A stretch of 64,000 nucleotides of DNA, from positions 62,001-126,000 of the forward strand of contig CAZKXI010000007.1 of NCBI GenBank assembly GCA_964556755.1. The letters are read 5' to 3'. The stretch is from UBA4085 sp964556755. Lineage in GTDB: Bacteria; Acidobacteriota; Aminicenantia; Aminicenantales; UBA4085. The notes beneath the pieces were generated by a model. The model worked only from the letters and a program-made list of their open reading frames with translations, did no database searches and had not been told where the DNA came from. A program made the translations under genes and the position numbers. Shown here one piece after another: positions 47,640 through 56,052 of this stretch. Position 1 is the stretch's first letter. The number at the start of each line of letters is the position of its first letter.

Positions 47640-49124
47640 ATGAAGAAGACCGCGACCGTCCTCGGGGGCCTGGCCCTCGTCCTGTCTCTTTTCGCCCTCC
47701 CCGGCCCGGCGGCCCCGCAGGCGGCCGCCGCCCCGATCCGCCACATCTCTCCGGAGCTGCAGAAAGCCGTGGCCGAGACCGATTACGCCGCGGTCCGGAT
47801 CAAGCCCTTCCCCTTCGCCTCGGAGGCCTGGACCTTCCGCAAGTTCACCTTCGCCGAGACCCTGCTCAAGCTCAAGGAGCTGGGCGTGGCGGCCGTCGAA
47901 GCCTTCCCGGGCCAGGCGCTCGCGGCCGAATTCCCCGGGGCCAAGTTCGATCAGAACATGACCGACGAGCAGGTCGCCAAGGTCAAGGAATGGCTCCAGG
48001 CGGCCGGCGTCACCCTCTACGGCTACGGCGTCGTCGACATCGGCAAGACCGAGGAGAGCATGCGCAAGGTCTTCGACTTCGCCCGCAAGATGGGCATCCG
48101 GACGATCGTCTGCGAGCCGGCCGACGACGACTTCACCCTTCTGGAGAAGCTGGTCAAGGAATACAACATCCAGATCGCCATCCACAACCACCCCGCCCCG
48201 TCCAAGTACAATCTGCCCGAGACGGTCTTCTCCCACGTCGACGGCAAGGACCCCCGCATCGGCTCCTGCGCCGACAGCGGCCACTGGATGCGCGGCATGA
48301 ACGATCCGCGCGAGGCCTTCAAGCTCCTCCAGGGCCGCATCCTGGACGTGCACCTGAAAGACCGCAGCGATTTCGGCACGGCCAAGGGCACTGACGACGT
48401 GGCCTGGGGCTCCGGCAAGGGCATGATCCGCGACCTGCTGGCCGAGCTGACCCTGCAGGACTACGACGGCTACCTGACCATGGAGTACGAGAACGAGTCC
48501 GAGGTGGGCGACCCGATGCCGGCCTTCCGCAAGAGCATCGAGTACGTCAAGAGCATCACCTACTACGACGGCTACACCCAGATCCTGCGCAAGAGCGGCG
48601 GGCGCTACGAGAAGCACGGCTGGAACCACTACGGCCCCGGCTACTTCGAGATCGATCCCAAGACCGGCGTTCTCAAGGGCCAGGGCGGCATGGGCCTGCT
48701 CTGGTTCGGCAAGGCCTACAAGGACTTCATCCTGGAGTGCGACTTCAAGTGCTCCACCCCGACCACCAACTCCGGCATCTTCCTGCGCATCCCCGAAGTA
48801 CCGGTCAGCGACGAGTATATCTACCACGCCATCGAGATCCAGATCGACGACACCTCGACCGGCATCCACCACACCGGGGCCGCCTACGACATCGAGGCGC
48901 CCAAGATGAACGCCTCGCTCCCGACCGGCGAGTGGAACCACTACAAGATCGAGCTCCGGGGCGGGCGTCTCAAGATCGAGCTCAACGGGAAGCTGGTCAT
49001 GGATTGGCAGGCCAAGCCGGGCGGCAAGGTCAAGGACCTCGCCCCGGCCGGATACATCGGCCTCCAGAACCACGACAGCCAGTCGCCGCCGTACTTCCGG
49101 AACGTCTGGATCAAGGAGCTTTAG
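47640..49124 (+). CDS. Fusion of sugar isomerase/epimerase-like barrel and DUF1080 (3-keto-disaccharide hydrolase) domain
   Basis: 494 aa with signal peptide (MKKTATVLGGLALVLSLFALPGPAAP). Residues ~45-300 are a xylose-isomerase-like barrel: FTFAETLLKLKELGVAAVEA, IRTIVCEPADDDFTLL, IQIAIHNHPAPSKY, IGSCADSGHWMRGM, ILDVHLKDRSDF and YLTMEYENESE, giving the usual Glu/Asp/His metal ligands. Residues ~325-494 are a DUF1080 jelly roll: GPGYFEIDPKTGVLKGQGGM, ECDFKCSTPTTNSGIFLRIP, EIQIDDTSTGIHH, GEWNHYKIELRGGRLKIELN and YIGLQNHDSQSPPYFRNVWI. AAGGAG precedes the ATG. The two halves are encoded separately, and divergently, at 12358 and 13367. Its last 14 bases overlap the converging thioredoxin-like gene. 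Confidence 0.9.
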   Translation: MKKTATVLGGLALVLSLFALPGPAAPQAAAAPIRHISPELQKAVAETDYAAVRIKPFPFASEAWTFRKFTFAETLLKLKELGVAAVEAFPGQALAAEFPGAKFDQNMTDEQVAKVKEWLQAAGVTLYGYGVVDIGKTEESMRKVFDFARKMGIRTIVCEPADDDFTLLEKLVKEYNIQIAIHNHPAPSKYNLPETVFSHVDGKDPRIGSCADSGHWMRGMNDPREAFKLLQGRILDVHLKDRSDFGTAKGTDDVAWGSGKGMIRDLLAELTLQDYDGYLTMEYENESEVGDPMPAFRKSIEYVKSITYYDGYTQILRKSGGRYEKHGWNHYGPGYFEIDPKTGVLKGQGGMGLLWFGKAYKDFILECDFKCSTPTTNSGIFLRIPEVPVSDEYIYHAIEIQIDDTSTGIHHTGAAYDIEAPKMNASLPTGEWNHYKIELRGGRLKIELNGKLVMDWQAKPGGKVKDLAPAGYIGLQNHDSQSPPYFRNVWIKEL

Positions 49125-49452
49125 AGCAGAAGCTCTCCAGCTGCTCCCGGGTCAGGCCGAAGCCGGGGATGCCGTCCAGCCGCTTCTCGAGGCGGCCGTT
49201 GCGGAACTCCAGAACCGTCGGGTAGACGTCTATGTCGAAGGCCTCGCAGGCTTCCGGATCGGCCCCGAGCTCGACGATCCGGCACGTCCCGGGGTGGGCC
49301 GCGGCATAGGCCTCGAAGTGGGGCAGGAAGCGCCGGGAGAAGGGGCACCAGTCGGCATAGAAGAGGGCCAGGGTCCGGTCCTTGTCCTTGAGCTCTTCGG
49401 TCCAGGATCTCTGGACGGCGTCGGCGCTGCGGGCTTCCTTTCCCTTGGGCAT
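49111..49452 (-). CDS. Thioredoxin-fold protein with CPFS (single-Cys) active site
   Basis: 113 aa, cytoplasmic. The fold is clear: TLALFYADWCPFSRRFLPHF, CRIVELGADPEACEAFDIDV, the cis-Pro loop VYPTVLEFRNGR and a C-terminal helix. The active site is WCPFS, with Ser in place of the second Cys, so it cannot do the normal dithiol exchange alone but could use a monothiol or glutathione-type mechanism. Another Cys near residue 109 (SFCSKAP) and two at CRIVEL and EACEAF positions are available. GGAGG sits 7 bases before the ATG. Its last 14 bases overlap the 3' end of the isomerase-DUF1080 gene on the opposite strand. Confidence 0.8.
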   Translation of the reverse strand: MPKGKEARSADAVQRSWTEELKDKDRTLALFYADWCPFSRRFLPHFEAYAAAHPGTCRIVELGADPEACEAFDIDVYPTVLEFRNGRLEKRLDGIPGFGLTREQLESFCSKAP

Positions 49453-49604
49453 GGCCTTTCCTCCGGCGGGGGGATGCGAAGTCGGCCCGTAGTCTACACC
49501 GCTTGGCTAAGAATTCCTATCGGTATTCTTGGTCGTGATAGCCCGTCCCGCCGCGGCGTGCTATAATCGCCCCTCGTCATCGACGCATCCTTCCGGAGCT
49601 CAAC

Positions 49605-51074
49605 GTGTCCGACGCCCTGCCGATCCTCCTCGCAAGCGCCCCGCGCATCCTGCCGCCCGGCGATCCCGGCTTCCGTCCGCCCATCCTGGCCTGGCGCCGC
49701 TACGCCGCGGCCGTCGCCGCGGCCGGCGGCGGCATCCCGATTCGGATCGCCGTCGAGCGGGAGGGCGGCCTGCGCTCCTGCTTTTCGGCCTCCATCCTCC
49801 CGCCTCGCCCCGAGACGGCCCCGGCCACCCTGCGGCTGGTCGAGCGGATCGTCAAGTTCCTGCTCTGGTCGCGCGGCGGCTGGCGGATTTTGCTGCAGGC
49901 CCCGCCGGAGATCGGCCTCCCGATCCGCGAGGCTTACGCCCCCTCCGGCGTCCGGGGATTCGACGCGGCGCTGATGTCCCGCGTCTACGGCCGGGATTTC
50001 GCCGTCGATCTCGTGGACGAGGCGTCCTGTCCGGACGGCGGCGAGCGGGCCCAAGCCCTGGGCGGGCACTGGGACGGCTGCCGGCTCGGCTTCGACCTCG
50101 GCGCCAGCGACTTCAAGCTGGCCGCGGTCCGCGACGGGGAGACCGTCTTCACGGCCGAGATCCCCTGGCAGCCCCAGACCCAGCCCGATCCCGCCTACCA
50201 CTACGCCCGCCTTCAGGAGGGCCTGAAGGCCGCGGCCTCCCGCCTACCGCGAGTGGACGCCATCGGCGGCAGCGCCGCCGGCATCTACATCGATAACCAG
50301 GTCCGCAGCGCCTCGCTCTTCCGCGGCGTGCCGCCCGACGTCTTCGAGCGGGAGGTCCAGCCGATGTTCCTCCGCCTCCGGCGGGAGTGGGGCGTGCCGC
50401 TGGAGGTCGTCAACGACGGCGAGGTGACCGCCTTGGCCGCCCGGCTGTCCCTGGGCCAGCCGGCGGTGCTGGGCCTCGCCATGGGCTCCAGCCAGGCGGC
50501 GGGATTCATCGACGCGGCCGGGACGCTGCCCGGCTGGCTGGACGAGCTGGCCTTCGCCCCGGTCGACATCCGCCCCGACGCCCCGGCCGACGAATGGTCC
50601 GGCGACCGCGGCGTGGGAGCCAATTACTACTCCCAGCAAGCGACGGCTCGCTTGGCGCCGGCCGTGGGCATCGAGCTTCCGGCCGGGATGGGCCTGCCGG
50701 AGCGCCTGGTCAAAGTGCAGGATCTGATGGCCCGGGGCGACGAGCGGGCCGCCCGCCTCTTCGAGACCATCGGCGTCTACCTGGGCTACACTCTGCCCTG
50801 GTACGAGCTCTTCTACGACTTTCGGCACGTCCTGGTGCTGGGCCGGGTTTTGACCGGCCGCGGCGGCGACATCATCGTCCGCCAGGCCGCCCATGTCCTG
50901 GCCGAGGACTTTCCCGAGACCGCCGAGCGCGTCACCATCCACGTCCTGGACGAGAAGAGCCGCCGGATCGGCCAGGCCGTGGCGGCGGCCAGCCTGCCGG
51001 TCCTGAAGGAGACCGGGGCCTCAAGCGCCGTGCGTGACGGACGGACGGCCCGGCTCCTTCCGGACGAGCCGTAA
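49605..51074 (+). CDS. ROK-like sugar kinase family protein
   Basis: 489 aa from a GTG with GGAG 6 bases upstream; TATAAT lies at 49562-49567. The ASKHA/ROK core begins near residue 165 with RLGFDLGASDFKLAAVRDGE (phosphate-1 loop) and continues with AIGGSAAGIYIDNQ, PLEVVNDGEVTALAA and AVLGLAMGSSQAAGFIDAAG (phosphate-2 region). The first ~160 residues are an extra domain not found in simple ROK kinases (IPIRIAVEREGGLRSCF, FDAALMSRVYGRDFAVDLVD). The typical ROK zinc motif CxCGxxGCxE is missing. Followed 18 bases later by NagB, so an amino-sugar kinase role is likely but not proved. A 6-bp inverted repeat AAGAAT/ATTCTT lies in the divergent upstream region at 49509-49530. Confidence 0.75.
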   Translation: MSDALPILLASAPRILPPGDPGFRPPILAWRRYAAAVAAAGGGIPIRIAVEREGGLRSCFSASILPPRPETAPATLRLVERIVKFLLWSRGGWRILLQAPPEIGLPIREAYAPSGVRGFDAALMSRVYGRDFAVDLVDEASCPDGGERAQALGGHWDGCRLGFDLGASDFKLAAVRDGETVFTAEIPWQPQTQPDPAYHYARLQEGLKAAASRLPRVDAIGGSAAGIYIDNQVRSASLFRGVPPDVFEREVQPMFLRLRREWGVPLEVVNDGEVTALAARLSLGQPAVLGLAMGSSQAAGFIDAAGTLPGWLDELAFAPVDIRPDAPADEWSGDRGVGANYYSQQATARLAPAVGIELPAGMGLPERLVKVQDLMARGDERAARLFETIGVYLGYTLPWYELFYDFRHVLVLGRVLTGRGGDIIVRQAAHVLAEDFPETAERVTIHVLDEKSRRIGQAVAAASLPVLKETGASSAVRDGRTARLLPDEP

Positions 51075-51092
51075 GGGGGCAAGGAGAGAGAC

Positions 51093-51875
51093 ATGGAAAT
51101 CATCATCCAGCCGGATCGCGAAAAGGCCTGCGCCCTGGGCGCCCGCCTGGTCGCCGGCCTCGTCCGGAGAAAGCCCGACGCCGTCCTCGGCCTGGCCACG
51201 GGCAGCTCGCCCATCCCCCTCTACGCCGGCCTCATCGAGACGCGCCGCCGGGACGGGCTCGACTTCAGCCGGGTTCGGACCTTCAACCTGGACGAGTTCA
51301 TCGGCCTGGAGCCGGAGCACCCGGCTTCCTACCACGCCTTCATGAAGCGCCACCTCTTTGACGGGATCAACGTCCCGGCCGCCTCCATCCATATCCCCGA
51401 CGGCATGGCCCCCGACGTGGAGAGGACCTGCCGCGACTACGAAGACGCCATCCGGGCCTGCGGCGGGATCGATCTGCAAGTCCTGGGCCTCGGCTCCGAC
51501 GGCCATATCGGCTTCAACGAGCCGACCTCGTCTCTGGCCTCGCGGACCCGTATCAAGACCCTGACCGACCGGACCCGCCGGGACAACGCGGCCGACTTCG
51601 GCGATCCGGACAAGGTCCCTTTCCATGTCATCACCATGGGAGTCGGCACGATCATGGAGACGCGGGCCTGCCTGCTGCTGGCCTTCGGCAAGAGGAAGGC
51701 CGCCGCGGTAGCCGCCCTGGCCGAGGGGCCGGTCACGGCCATGGTCCCGGCCTCCATCCTCCAGATGCACCCGCGGGCGATCGTCCTGATCGACGAGGAG
51801 GCCGCCGCCGGCCTCAAGAGGTCCGAGTACTATCGCTGGGTCTTCGACCACAAGCCCGACTGGCAGCGGATCTGA
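51093..51875 (+). CDS. nagB: Glucosamine-6-phosphate deaminase
   Basis: 260 aa, normal length. LGLATGSSPIPLYAGLIE near 40-55 binds phosphate; FNLDEFIGLEPEHPASYHAFM near 70-90 contains the catalytic Asp; LGLGSDGHIGFNEPTSSL near 131-148 contains the Asp, His and Glu of the ring-opening site. It converts glucosamine-6-phosphate to fructose-6-phosphate and ammonia in the cytoplasm. AAGGAGAGAG precedes the ATG. Paired with the ROK-like kinase and next to GH110 and GH29 genes, pointing to breakdown of host-type glycans containing N-acetylglucosamine. No NagA deacetylase is present in the window. Confidence 0.95.
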   Translation: MEIIIQPDREKACALGARLVAGLVRRKPDAVLGLATGSSPIPLYAGLIETRRRDGLDFSRVRTFNLDEFIGLEPEHPASYHAFMKRHLFDGINVPAASIHIPDGMAPDVERTCRDYEDAIRACGGIDLQVLGLGSDGHIGFNEPTSSLASRTRIKTLTDRTRRDNAADFGDPDKVPFHVITMGVGTIMETRACLLLAFGKRKAAAVAALAEGPVTAMVPASILQMHPRAIVLIDEEAAAGLKRSEYYRWVFDHKPDWQRI

Positions 51876-51956
51876 GCCGGCTCTTCCCCGGCTCGCCGAG
51901 AAGCGGTCCGGGCATCGTCCCCGCCCCGTCGGGCCCTTAGCCGGAATCTGTCCGAG

Positions 51957-53855
51957 CTACCGGGCCCAGCCCTGGCCGGGGGCGACCGTCAGCTCGGAGT
52001 CCGGGGTCTGGACCAGGGCGATCGTCCGGCCGAGGACGTCGCCCTCCAGCCTGTTGCCCTCGACCTTGACGCCTCGGCAGTTCTCGAAGGTCAGGCCCGC
52101 CTTCCGGGCGTGGAACGGAGCGAAGGCCCGGCTGCGGACGATGCGGTTGCCGGAGAAGGTCAGCCCGTCGACCGACTTGGCGTAGAGGATGGGATAGTCG
52201 AAGGGGAAGAGCTCGTTATCCTCGATGCGGATGCCGCGGTGGAAGGGGCGGGCCGGATCGGGCTTGGGGATCTCCGGGAAGACGCTGATGATGCCCTCGC
52301 AGAACTGGTACATCGAGGTCAGGCAGGGCGGGCCGAAGGAGTTGCGGCGGATGGTCACGTCCCGCACGGCGCCCGACTCGTACCACTGGTTCGCGTCGCC
52401 GGCGATGAGGATGGCCGAGCCGCTGGACTCGAAGCGGTTGGACTCGATCAGAACCCGGCCGGGCGTCGAGATCAGCACGCCGCGGGCCCGATTGGACTCG
52501 AAGCGGCAGTCGCGGATCTCGACGTCGGGGGCCCAGGTCAGATTCTCCAGGGCGTCGCCCGGCTCGATCCCGGGCGGGACGGGGGCCTGAAAGCGGATCT
52601 CGAAGGTGTCGCGGTCGCGCTTCGTCCAGGCGGCGCACACCCCCTCCCCGACGGCGCCCAGGGATTCGTTCTCGATGAAGCCGATCCTGTCGCCGGGACG
52701 GCCCCAGCGCATCCCGGTGGACTGGTCGTGCATGAAGCGGGCCAGAAGCCGGTCGGCGGCCGGCCGGGCCAGGATCCGGACGCTGGTGCCGTGGACGTTG
52801 ATGGGGTCATCCATAAGGCCGTGGAAGCGGCACGCCTCGACGCGGACCAGGCCGCGGCAGTTGGAGAAGTGGGCCCCGTCGTCGTGGCCGGAGAGGACCT
52901 TGCGGGCCGGCGAGGGGACGGCGTTGTAGTCCCGCAGGGTGACGTTCTCGCAGAACTGGGCCAGCAGGCCCAGGCCGGCGCAGTGATGGAGGTCGACGTC
53001 CTCCACGGTCACGTCGCGGCTGTCGCAGAGGAAGATGCCGGCATGGTCGCGCTCGCCGTGGCGGAGAACCAGGACGGCGCCGGGCTTGGGGCGGCGCTCG
53101 AAGCGGTGGTTCAGGCGGACCAGGCCCTTCTCCAGCTCCTCGGCCCGGTAGCCCTGCCAGCCCCGGCCCAGGCACCCGGCATCCCCCGTGCCGGGCGCGA
53201 CCCGCAGCGTGGCGCCGTCGAACTCCATGGTCCCCCACCAGGGGTTCTTCCAGCCCTCGCCGGCGAAGACCAGCTTGCCGTCCTCGATGAGGTAGGGGTA
53301 CTGGGCCGGCTCCAAGCGCAGGTCGACGAAATCCTCCGTCGCCGCCTCGACCACGGCCTCGGCGCCGAGAGGGACGTCCCAATCGATGCTCAGGCCCCGG
53401 ATCGTCACTCCGGACGAGCCGTCGACGGTGAAGGGCTGGATGCGGTCGTGGAAGACGAGCTCGGAGCCGTCGCCGTCCACGGTCAAATCGGAGAAGCCTT
53501 CGATGAAGACGGCCAGGCGCTTGGGGTTGACGTCCGTGGTGTTGGACTCGAAATACTCCCTCTGCAGCTCCGGCACGGGCCAAAAGTCGTAGCGGCCGCG
53601 CGGAAAGACGAGGACCGGACGATCGACCTTGCGGCAGGCCTGCAAAGCCTTGATCACGGCCGGGACGGCGTTCTCGCGGCTGTCCGGTTGGACGCCGAAG
53701 TCCGTGACCTTGACTGTCGCAGCGGCCCATGAATCGGCCGGACGGGACTCGCTCCCGCCGGAAAAAGCGGCCAGGGCGAATGCCGCGAGGAACAGGACGA
53801 GCCCCGCGGCCGGACCAAGGCCCTTCCTTTCCGAGCTTGTGCGTCGTCTTCGCAT
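51957..53855 (-). CDS. Secreted right-handed beta-helix glycosidase, GH110 (alpha-1,3-galactosidase)-like
   Basis: 632 aa from the ATG at 53855 (GGGAGAT upstream). Signal peptide GLVLFLAAFALAAFSG. Begins VKVTDFGVQPDSRENAVPAV and contains a beta-helix ladder (VTIRGLSIDWDVPLGAEAVV, FLCDSRDVTVEDVDLHHCAG, NVTLRDYNAVPSPARKVLSG). The strongest hint of family is GHDDGAHFSNCRGLVRVEAC followed by HGLMDDPINVHGT near residues 323-355, as in the GH110 alpha-1,3-galactosidases that act on blood-group B and linear alpha-Gal epitopes. I have no alignment, so a related polysaccharide lyase/epimerase is an alternative. Thirty-eight bases downstream of the GH29 gene, so cotranscribed with it. Confidence 0.72.
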   Translation of the reverse strand: MRRRRTSSERKGLGPAAGLVLFLAAFALAAFSGGSESRPADSWAAATVKVTDFGVQPDSRENAVPAVIKALQACRKVDRPVLVFPRGRYDFWPVPELQREYFESNTTDVNPKRLAVFIEGFSDLTVDGDGSELVFHDRIQPFTVDGSSGVTIRGLSIDWDVPLGAEAVVEAATEDFVDLRLEPAQYPYLIEDGKLVFAGEGWKNPWWGTMEFDGATLRVAPGTGDAGCLGRGWQGYRAEELEKGLVRLNHRFERRPKPGAVLVLRHGERDHAGIFLCDSRDVTVEDVDLHHCAGLGLLAQFCENVTLRDYNAVPSPARKVLSGHDDGAHFSNCRGLVRVEACRFHGLMDDPINVHGTSVRILARPAADRLLARFMHDQSTGMRWGRPGDRIGFIENESLGAVGEGVCAAWTKRDRDTFEIRFQAPVPPGIEPGDALENLTWAPDVEIRDCRFESNRARGVLISTPGRVLIESNRFESSGSAILIAGDANQWYESGAVRDVTIRRNSFGPPCLTSMYQFCEGIISVFPEIPKPDPARPFHRGIRIEDNELFPFDYPILYAKSVDGLTFSGNRIVRSRAFAPFHARKAGLTFENCRGVKVEGNRLEGDVLGRTIALVQTPDSELTVAPGQGWAR

Positions 53856-53893
53856 CTTGATCTCCCGCGTCTCTTCGGCGGCCGGCCCCGGTC

Positions 53894-55192
53894 TCACTTC
53901 AGGACGATCTCGACGACGGGCACCTCGACGTCCGGCTTGACCGCCGGCAGGCGCAAGACGGCCGCCCCGCCGTCGTCGTCCTTGCGGTCGCCGGGCAGGA
54001 ATCCCATGTAGCCGAGATCGCGCGGATTCGCGGCGTCCTTGAACGGGACCTCCGAGGCGTCGTGAAGGAGCTGGGCGTAGCGGATCTTGCCGCCCAGCCC
54101 GTCCAGGGCCAACAGGCCCAGCGGCCATTCCAGGAGGTGGATGTAGAGCCTCCCGGCCGCCGGGTTGAAGGTCATCAGGGCTCTCTCGGGCCGGGGCCAC
54201 CCGTCCGGCGCCGCGGTGCAGCCGGTGATGGAGCGGTCGTGCAGGCGCATCCAGCGCCCGATCCCCTCCAGCCGCTCCCGAGCCCGGTCATCGAACAAGC
54301 CGCGCCCCGTCGGTCCGACGTTGAGCAGGAGGTTGCCGCCCTTGGAGACGACCTCGATGAGCAGGACCAGGAGCTGGCGGACGCTCTTCCAGGTCGCCTC
54401 ATCGCGATGGTAGCCCCAGCTGCCGGAGAACGTCTGGCAGGTCTCCCAGGGCGCCCGCCGCCCGCTCACGGTGACCCATTCCCGGGGCATGAATTGCTCC
54501 GGGGTGCGGAAGTCCCAGCCCCCCGGGACGTCCAGCAGGTCGAGGCGGTCGTTGACCAGGATGTCCGGCTGCAGCTCCCGGATCAGGGCCAGGAGCTTCT
54601 CCGACTCCCAGTCGTCCCGGCCCTTGCCGTCCGGTCCGGGGAAGGAAAAGTCCAGGAACACGTAGTCGATTCGGCCGTAGCCGGTCAGGAGCTCCCGGAC
54701 CTGGTCCCGCATGTAGGCGGCGTATCTCCGGACATCGCGATCCTTGGCCGCCTCGCGGTAGGCGGCGTCGGCCGCCTGCGGATGATGGCGGTCCACCGGA
54801 TACTCGGGATGGCGCCAGTCGAGAAGGGAGTAATAGAGCCCGACCCTGAGGCCCTCGGCCCGCAAGGCTTCGAGCAGGGGGGCGAGAAGGTCCCGCCCGG
54901 CCGGCGAGGCCGGGGCTTTATAGTCCGTATGCCTCGAGTCGAACAGGCAGAAGCCGTCATGGTGCTTGGCCGTGACCACGACGTACTTCATCCCGGCCGC
55001 CCTGGCCGCGCGGGCCCACTCCTTGGGATTATAGAGGTCGGGGTCGAACCGCTCGAAGTAGCGCCTGTAGTCCGCCTCGGTCATCGCCTCGCGGCTCCTG
55101 ACCCACTCGTGGCGGGCGGGCAGGGCGTAGAGCCCCCAGTGGATGAACAGGCCGAAGCGGGCCTCGGTCCACCAAGCCATGCGATCGTCCAT
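53894..55192 (-). CDS. GH29 family alpha-L-fucosidase
   Basis: 432 aa from the ATG at 55192 with GAGGAGA 5 bases upstream; no signal peptide is visible from this start, so it may be cytoplasmic or exported another way. GH29 signatures: WWTEARFGLFIHWGLYALPA at the N-terminus, ARAAGMKYVVVTAKHHDGFC, LFDSRHTDYKAP, RVGLYYSLLDWRHPEYPV, and the nucleophile in GRIDYVFLDFSFPG near residue 180. VSKGGNLLLNVGPTGRG is also a strong family marker. It releases alpha-linked fucose. With GH110 downstream it forms a two-gene unit suited to fucosylated galactose-bearing glycans. The longer frame up to 55255 has no ribosome site. Confidence 0.92.
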   Translation of the reverse strand: MDDRMAWWTEARFGLFIHWGLYALPARHEWVRSREAMTEADYRRYFERFDPDLYNPKEWARAARAAGMKYVVVTAKHHDGFCLFDSRHTDYKAPASPAGRDLLAPLLEALRAEGLRVGLYYSLLDWRHPEYPVDRHHPQAADAAYREAAKDRDVRRYAAYMRDQVRELLTGYGRIDYVFLDFSFPGPDGKGRDDWESEKLLALIRELQPDILVNDRLDLLDVPGGWDFRTPEQFMPREWVTVSGRRAPWETCQTFSGSWGYHRDEATWKSVRQLLVLLIEVVSKGGNLLLNVGPTGRGLFDDRARERLEGIGRWMRLHDRSITGCTAAPDGWPRPERALMTFNPAAGRLYIHLLEWPLGLLALDGLGGKIRYAQLLHDASEVPFKDAANPRDLGYMGFLPGDRKDDDGGAAVLRLPAVKPDVEVPVVEIVLK

Positions 55193-55285
55193 GGGCTCTC
55201 CTCGCGGGGCGGGAATCATCCCCCCTAGCCTATCGGCGAGACGGCGAATTTTCAAGCCCGCCTCTCGATCCCGGAAAAGGCGGCC

Positions 55286-55291
55286 TATAAT
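55286..55291 (+). promoter_or_regulatory. Perfect -10 box giving a leaderless radical-SAM mRNA
   Basis: TATAAT at 55286-55291 lies 8 bases before the ATG at 55300, so transcription would start at or within 2 bases of the start codon. No recognisable -35 box is present (TCTCGA at the expected spot), and no Shine-Dalgarno precedes the ATG. Confidence 0.5.
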
Positions 55292-55299
55292 AGGGTCCC

Positions 55300-56052
55300 A
55301 TGATCCTCCGCGAGGTCCGGGCCAAGTCGATCCTCAACGCCTCCAAGATCTACGACTTCTGCGTCAATCCCTACACCGGCTGCGGGGTGGCCTGCCGCTA
55401 CTGCTACGCCGCGATGTTCATCCCGCGATATTCGGGCCACCGCGAGCCGTGGGGAGCCTTCGTCGATGCCAAGGTCAACGCCCCGGAGCTGCTGGCCCGG
55501 CAGATCGTCCGGGCCAAGCCCGGCCGGATCTGGATCGCCTCGGTCTGCGACCCCTACCAGCCGGCCGAGGAGCGCTTCGGGCTGACCCGGGCCTGCCTGG
55601 AAGTCCTGCGCGAGACGGGCCGGCTGATCACCCTGCAGACCAAGTCGGCCCGCATCCTGCGCGACTTCGACCTCATCCGCTCGATCCCGGGCTTGGACGT
55701 GACGATCTCCGTCACCACCGACGACGAGACGACGGCCCGGCTGTTCGAGCCGGGCGCGTCCCCGCCGGCCGAGCGGGTCGAGGCCCTGGCCCGCTTCCAC
55801 GAAGCGGGCGTGAAGACGTCGGCCTTCATCGGGCCGATCATCCCCGGCGACCATGCCCGCCTGGTCGGGATGCTCAGGGGCCGGGTGGACGACGTCCTGG
55901 TCGACCGGCTGAACTATGTCCCCCAGGTGCGGGACTTCGCCGAGCGGCACGGCTTCGGCTTCGCCCTGAGGGATGAGTACTTCCGAGACCGCCGTCGGGT
56001 GATCGCCGCCGCCCTCAAGGCCGCCGGCATCCCGGCCCGGATTGTCTTCTAG
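55300..56052 (+). CDS. Radical SAM protein of the spore photoproduct lyase-like family
   Basis: 250 aa. The CxxxCxxC cluster is C28 GVAC32 RYC35 with YAAMFIPRY following, in the SPL-like context SKIYDFCVNPYTGCGVACRY. Later blocks IWIASVCDPYQPAEERFGLT, ITLQTKSARILRDFDLI, LDVTISVTTDDETTARLFEP and GVKTSAFIGPIIPGD match the DNA-repair-photolyase-like radical SAM group (Rv2578c type). The reaction is unknown; members are often called DNA repair photolyase-like without proof. It ends in a 4-base overlap (CTAG) with the converging transpeptidase gene. Confidence 0.87.
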   Translation: MILREVRAKSILNASKIYDFCVNPYTGCGVACRYCYAAMFIPRYSGHREPWGAFVDAKVNAPELLARQIVRAKPGRIWIASVCDPYQPAEERFGLTRACLEVLRETGRLITLQTKSARILRDFDLIRSIPGLDVTISVTTDDETTARLFEPGASPPAERVEALARFHEAGVKTSAFIGPIIPGDHARLVGMLRGRVDDVLVDRLNYVPQVRDFAERHGFGFALRDEYFRDRRRVIAAALKAAGIPARIVF

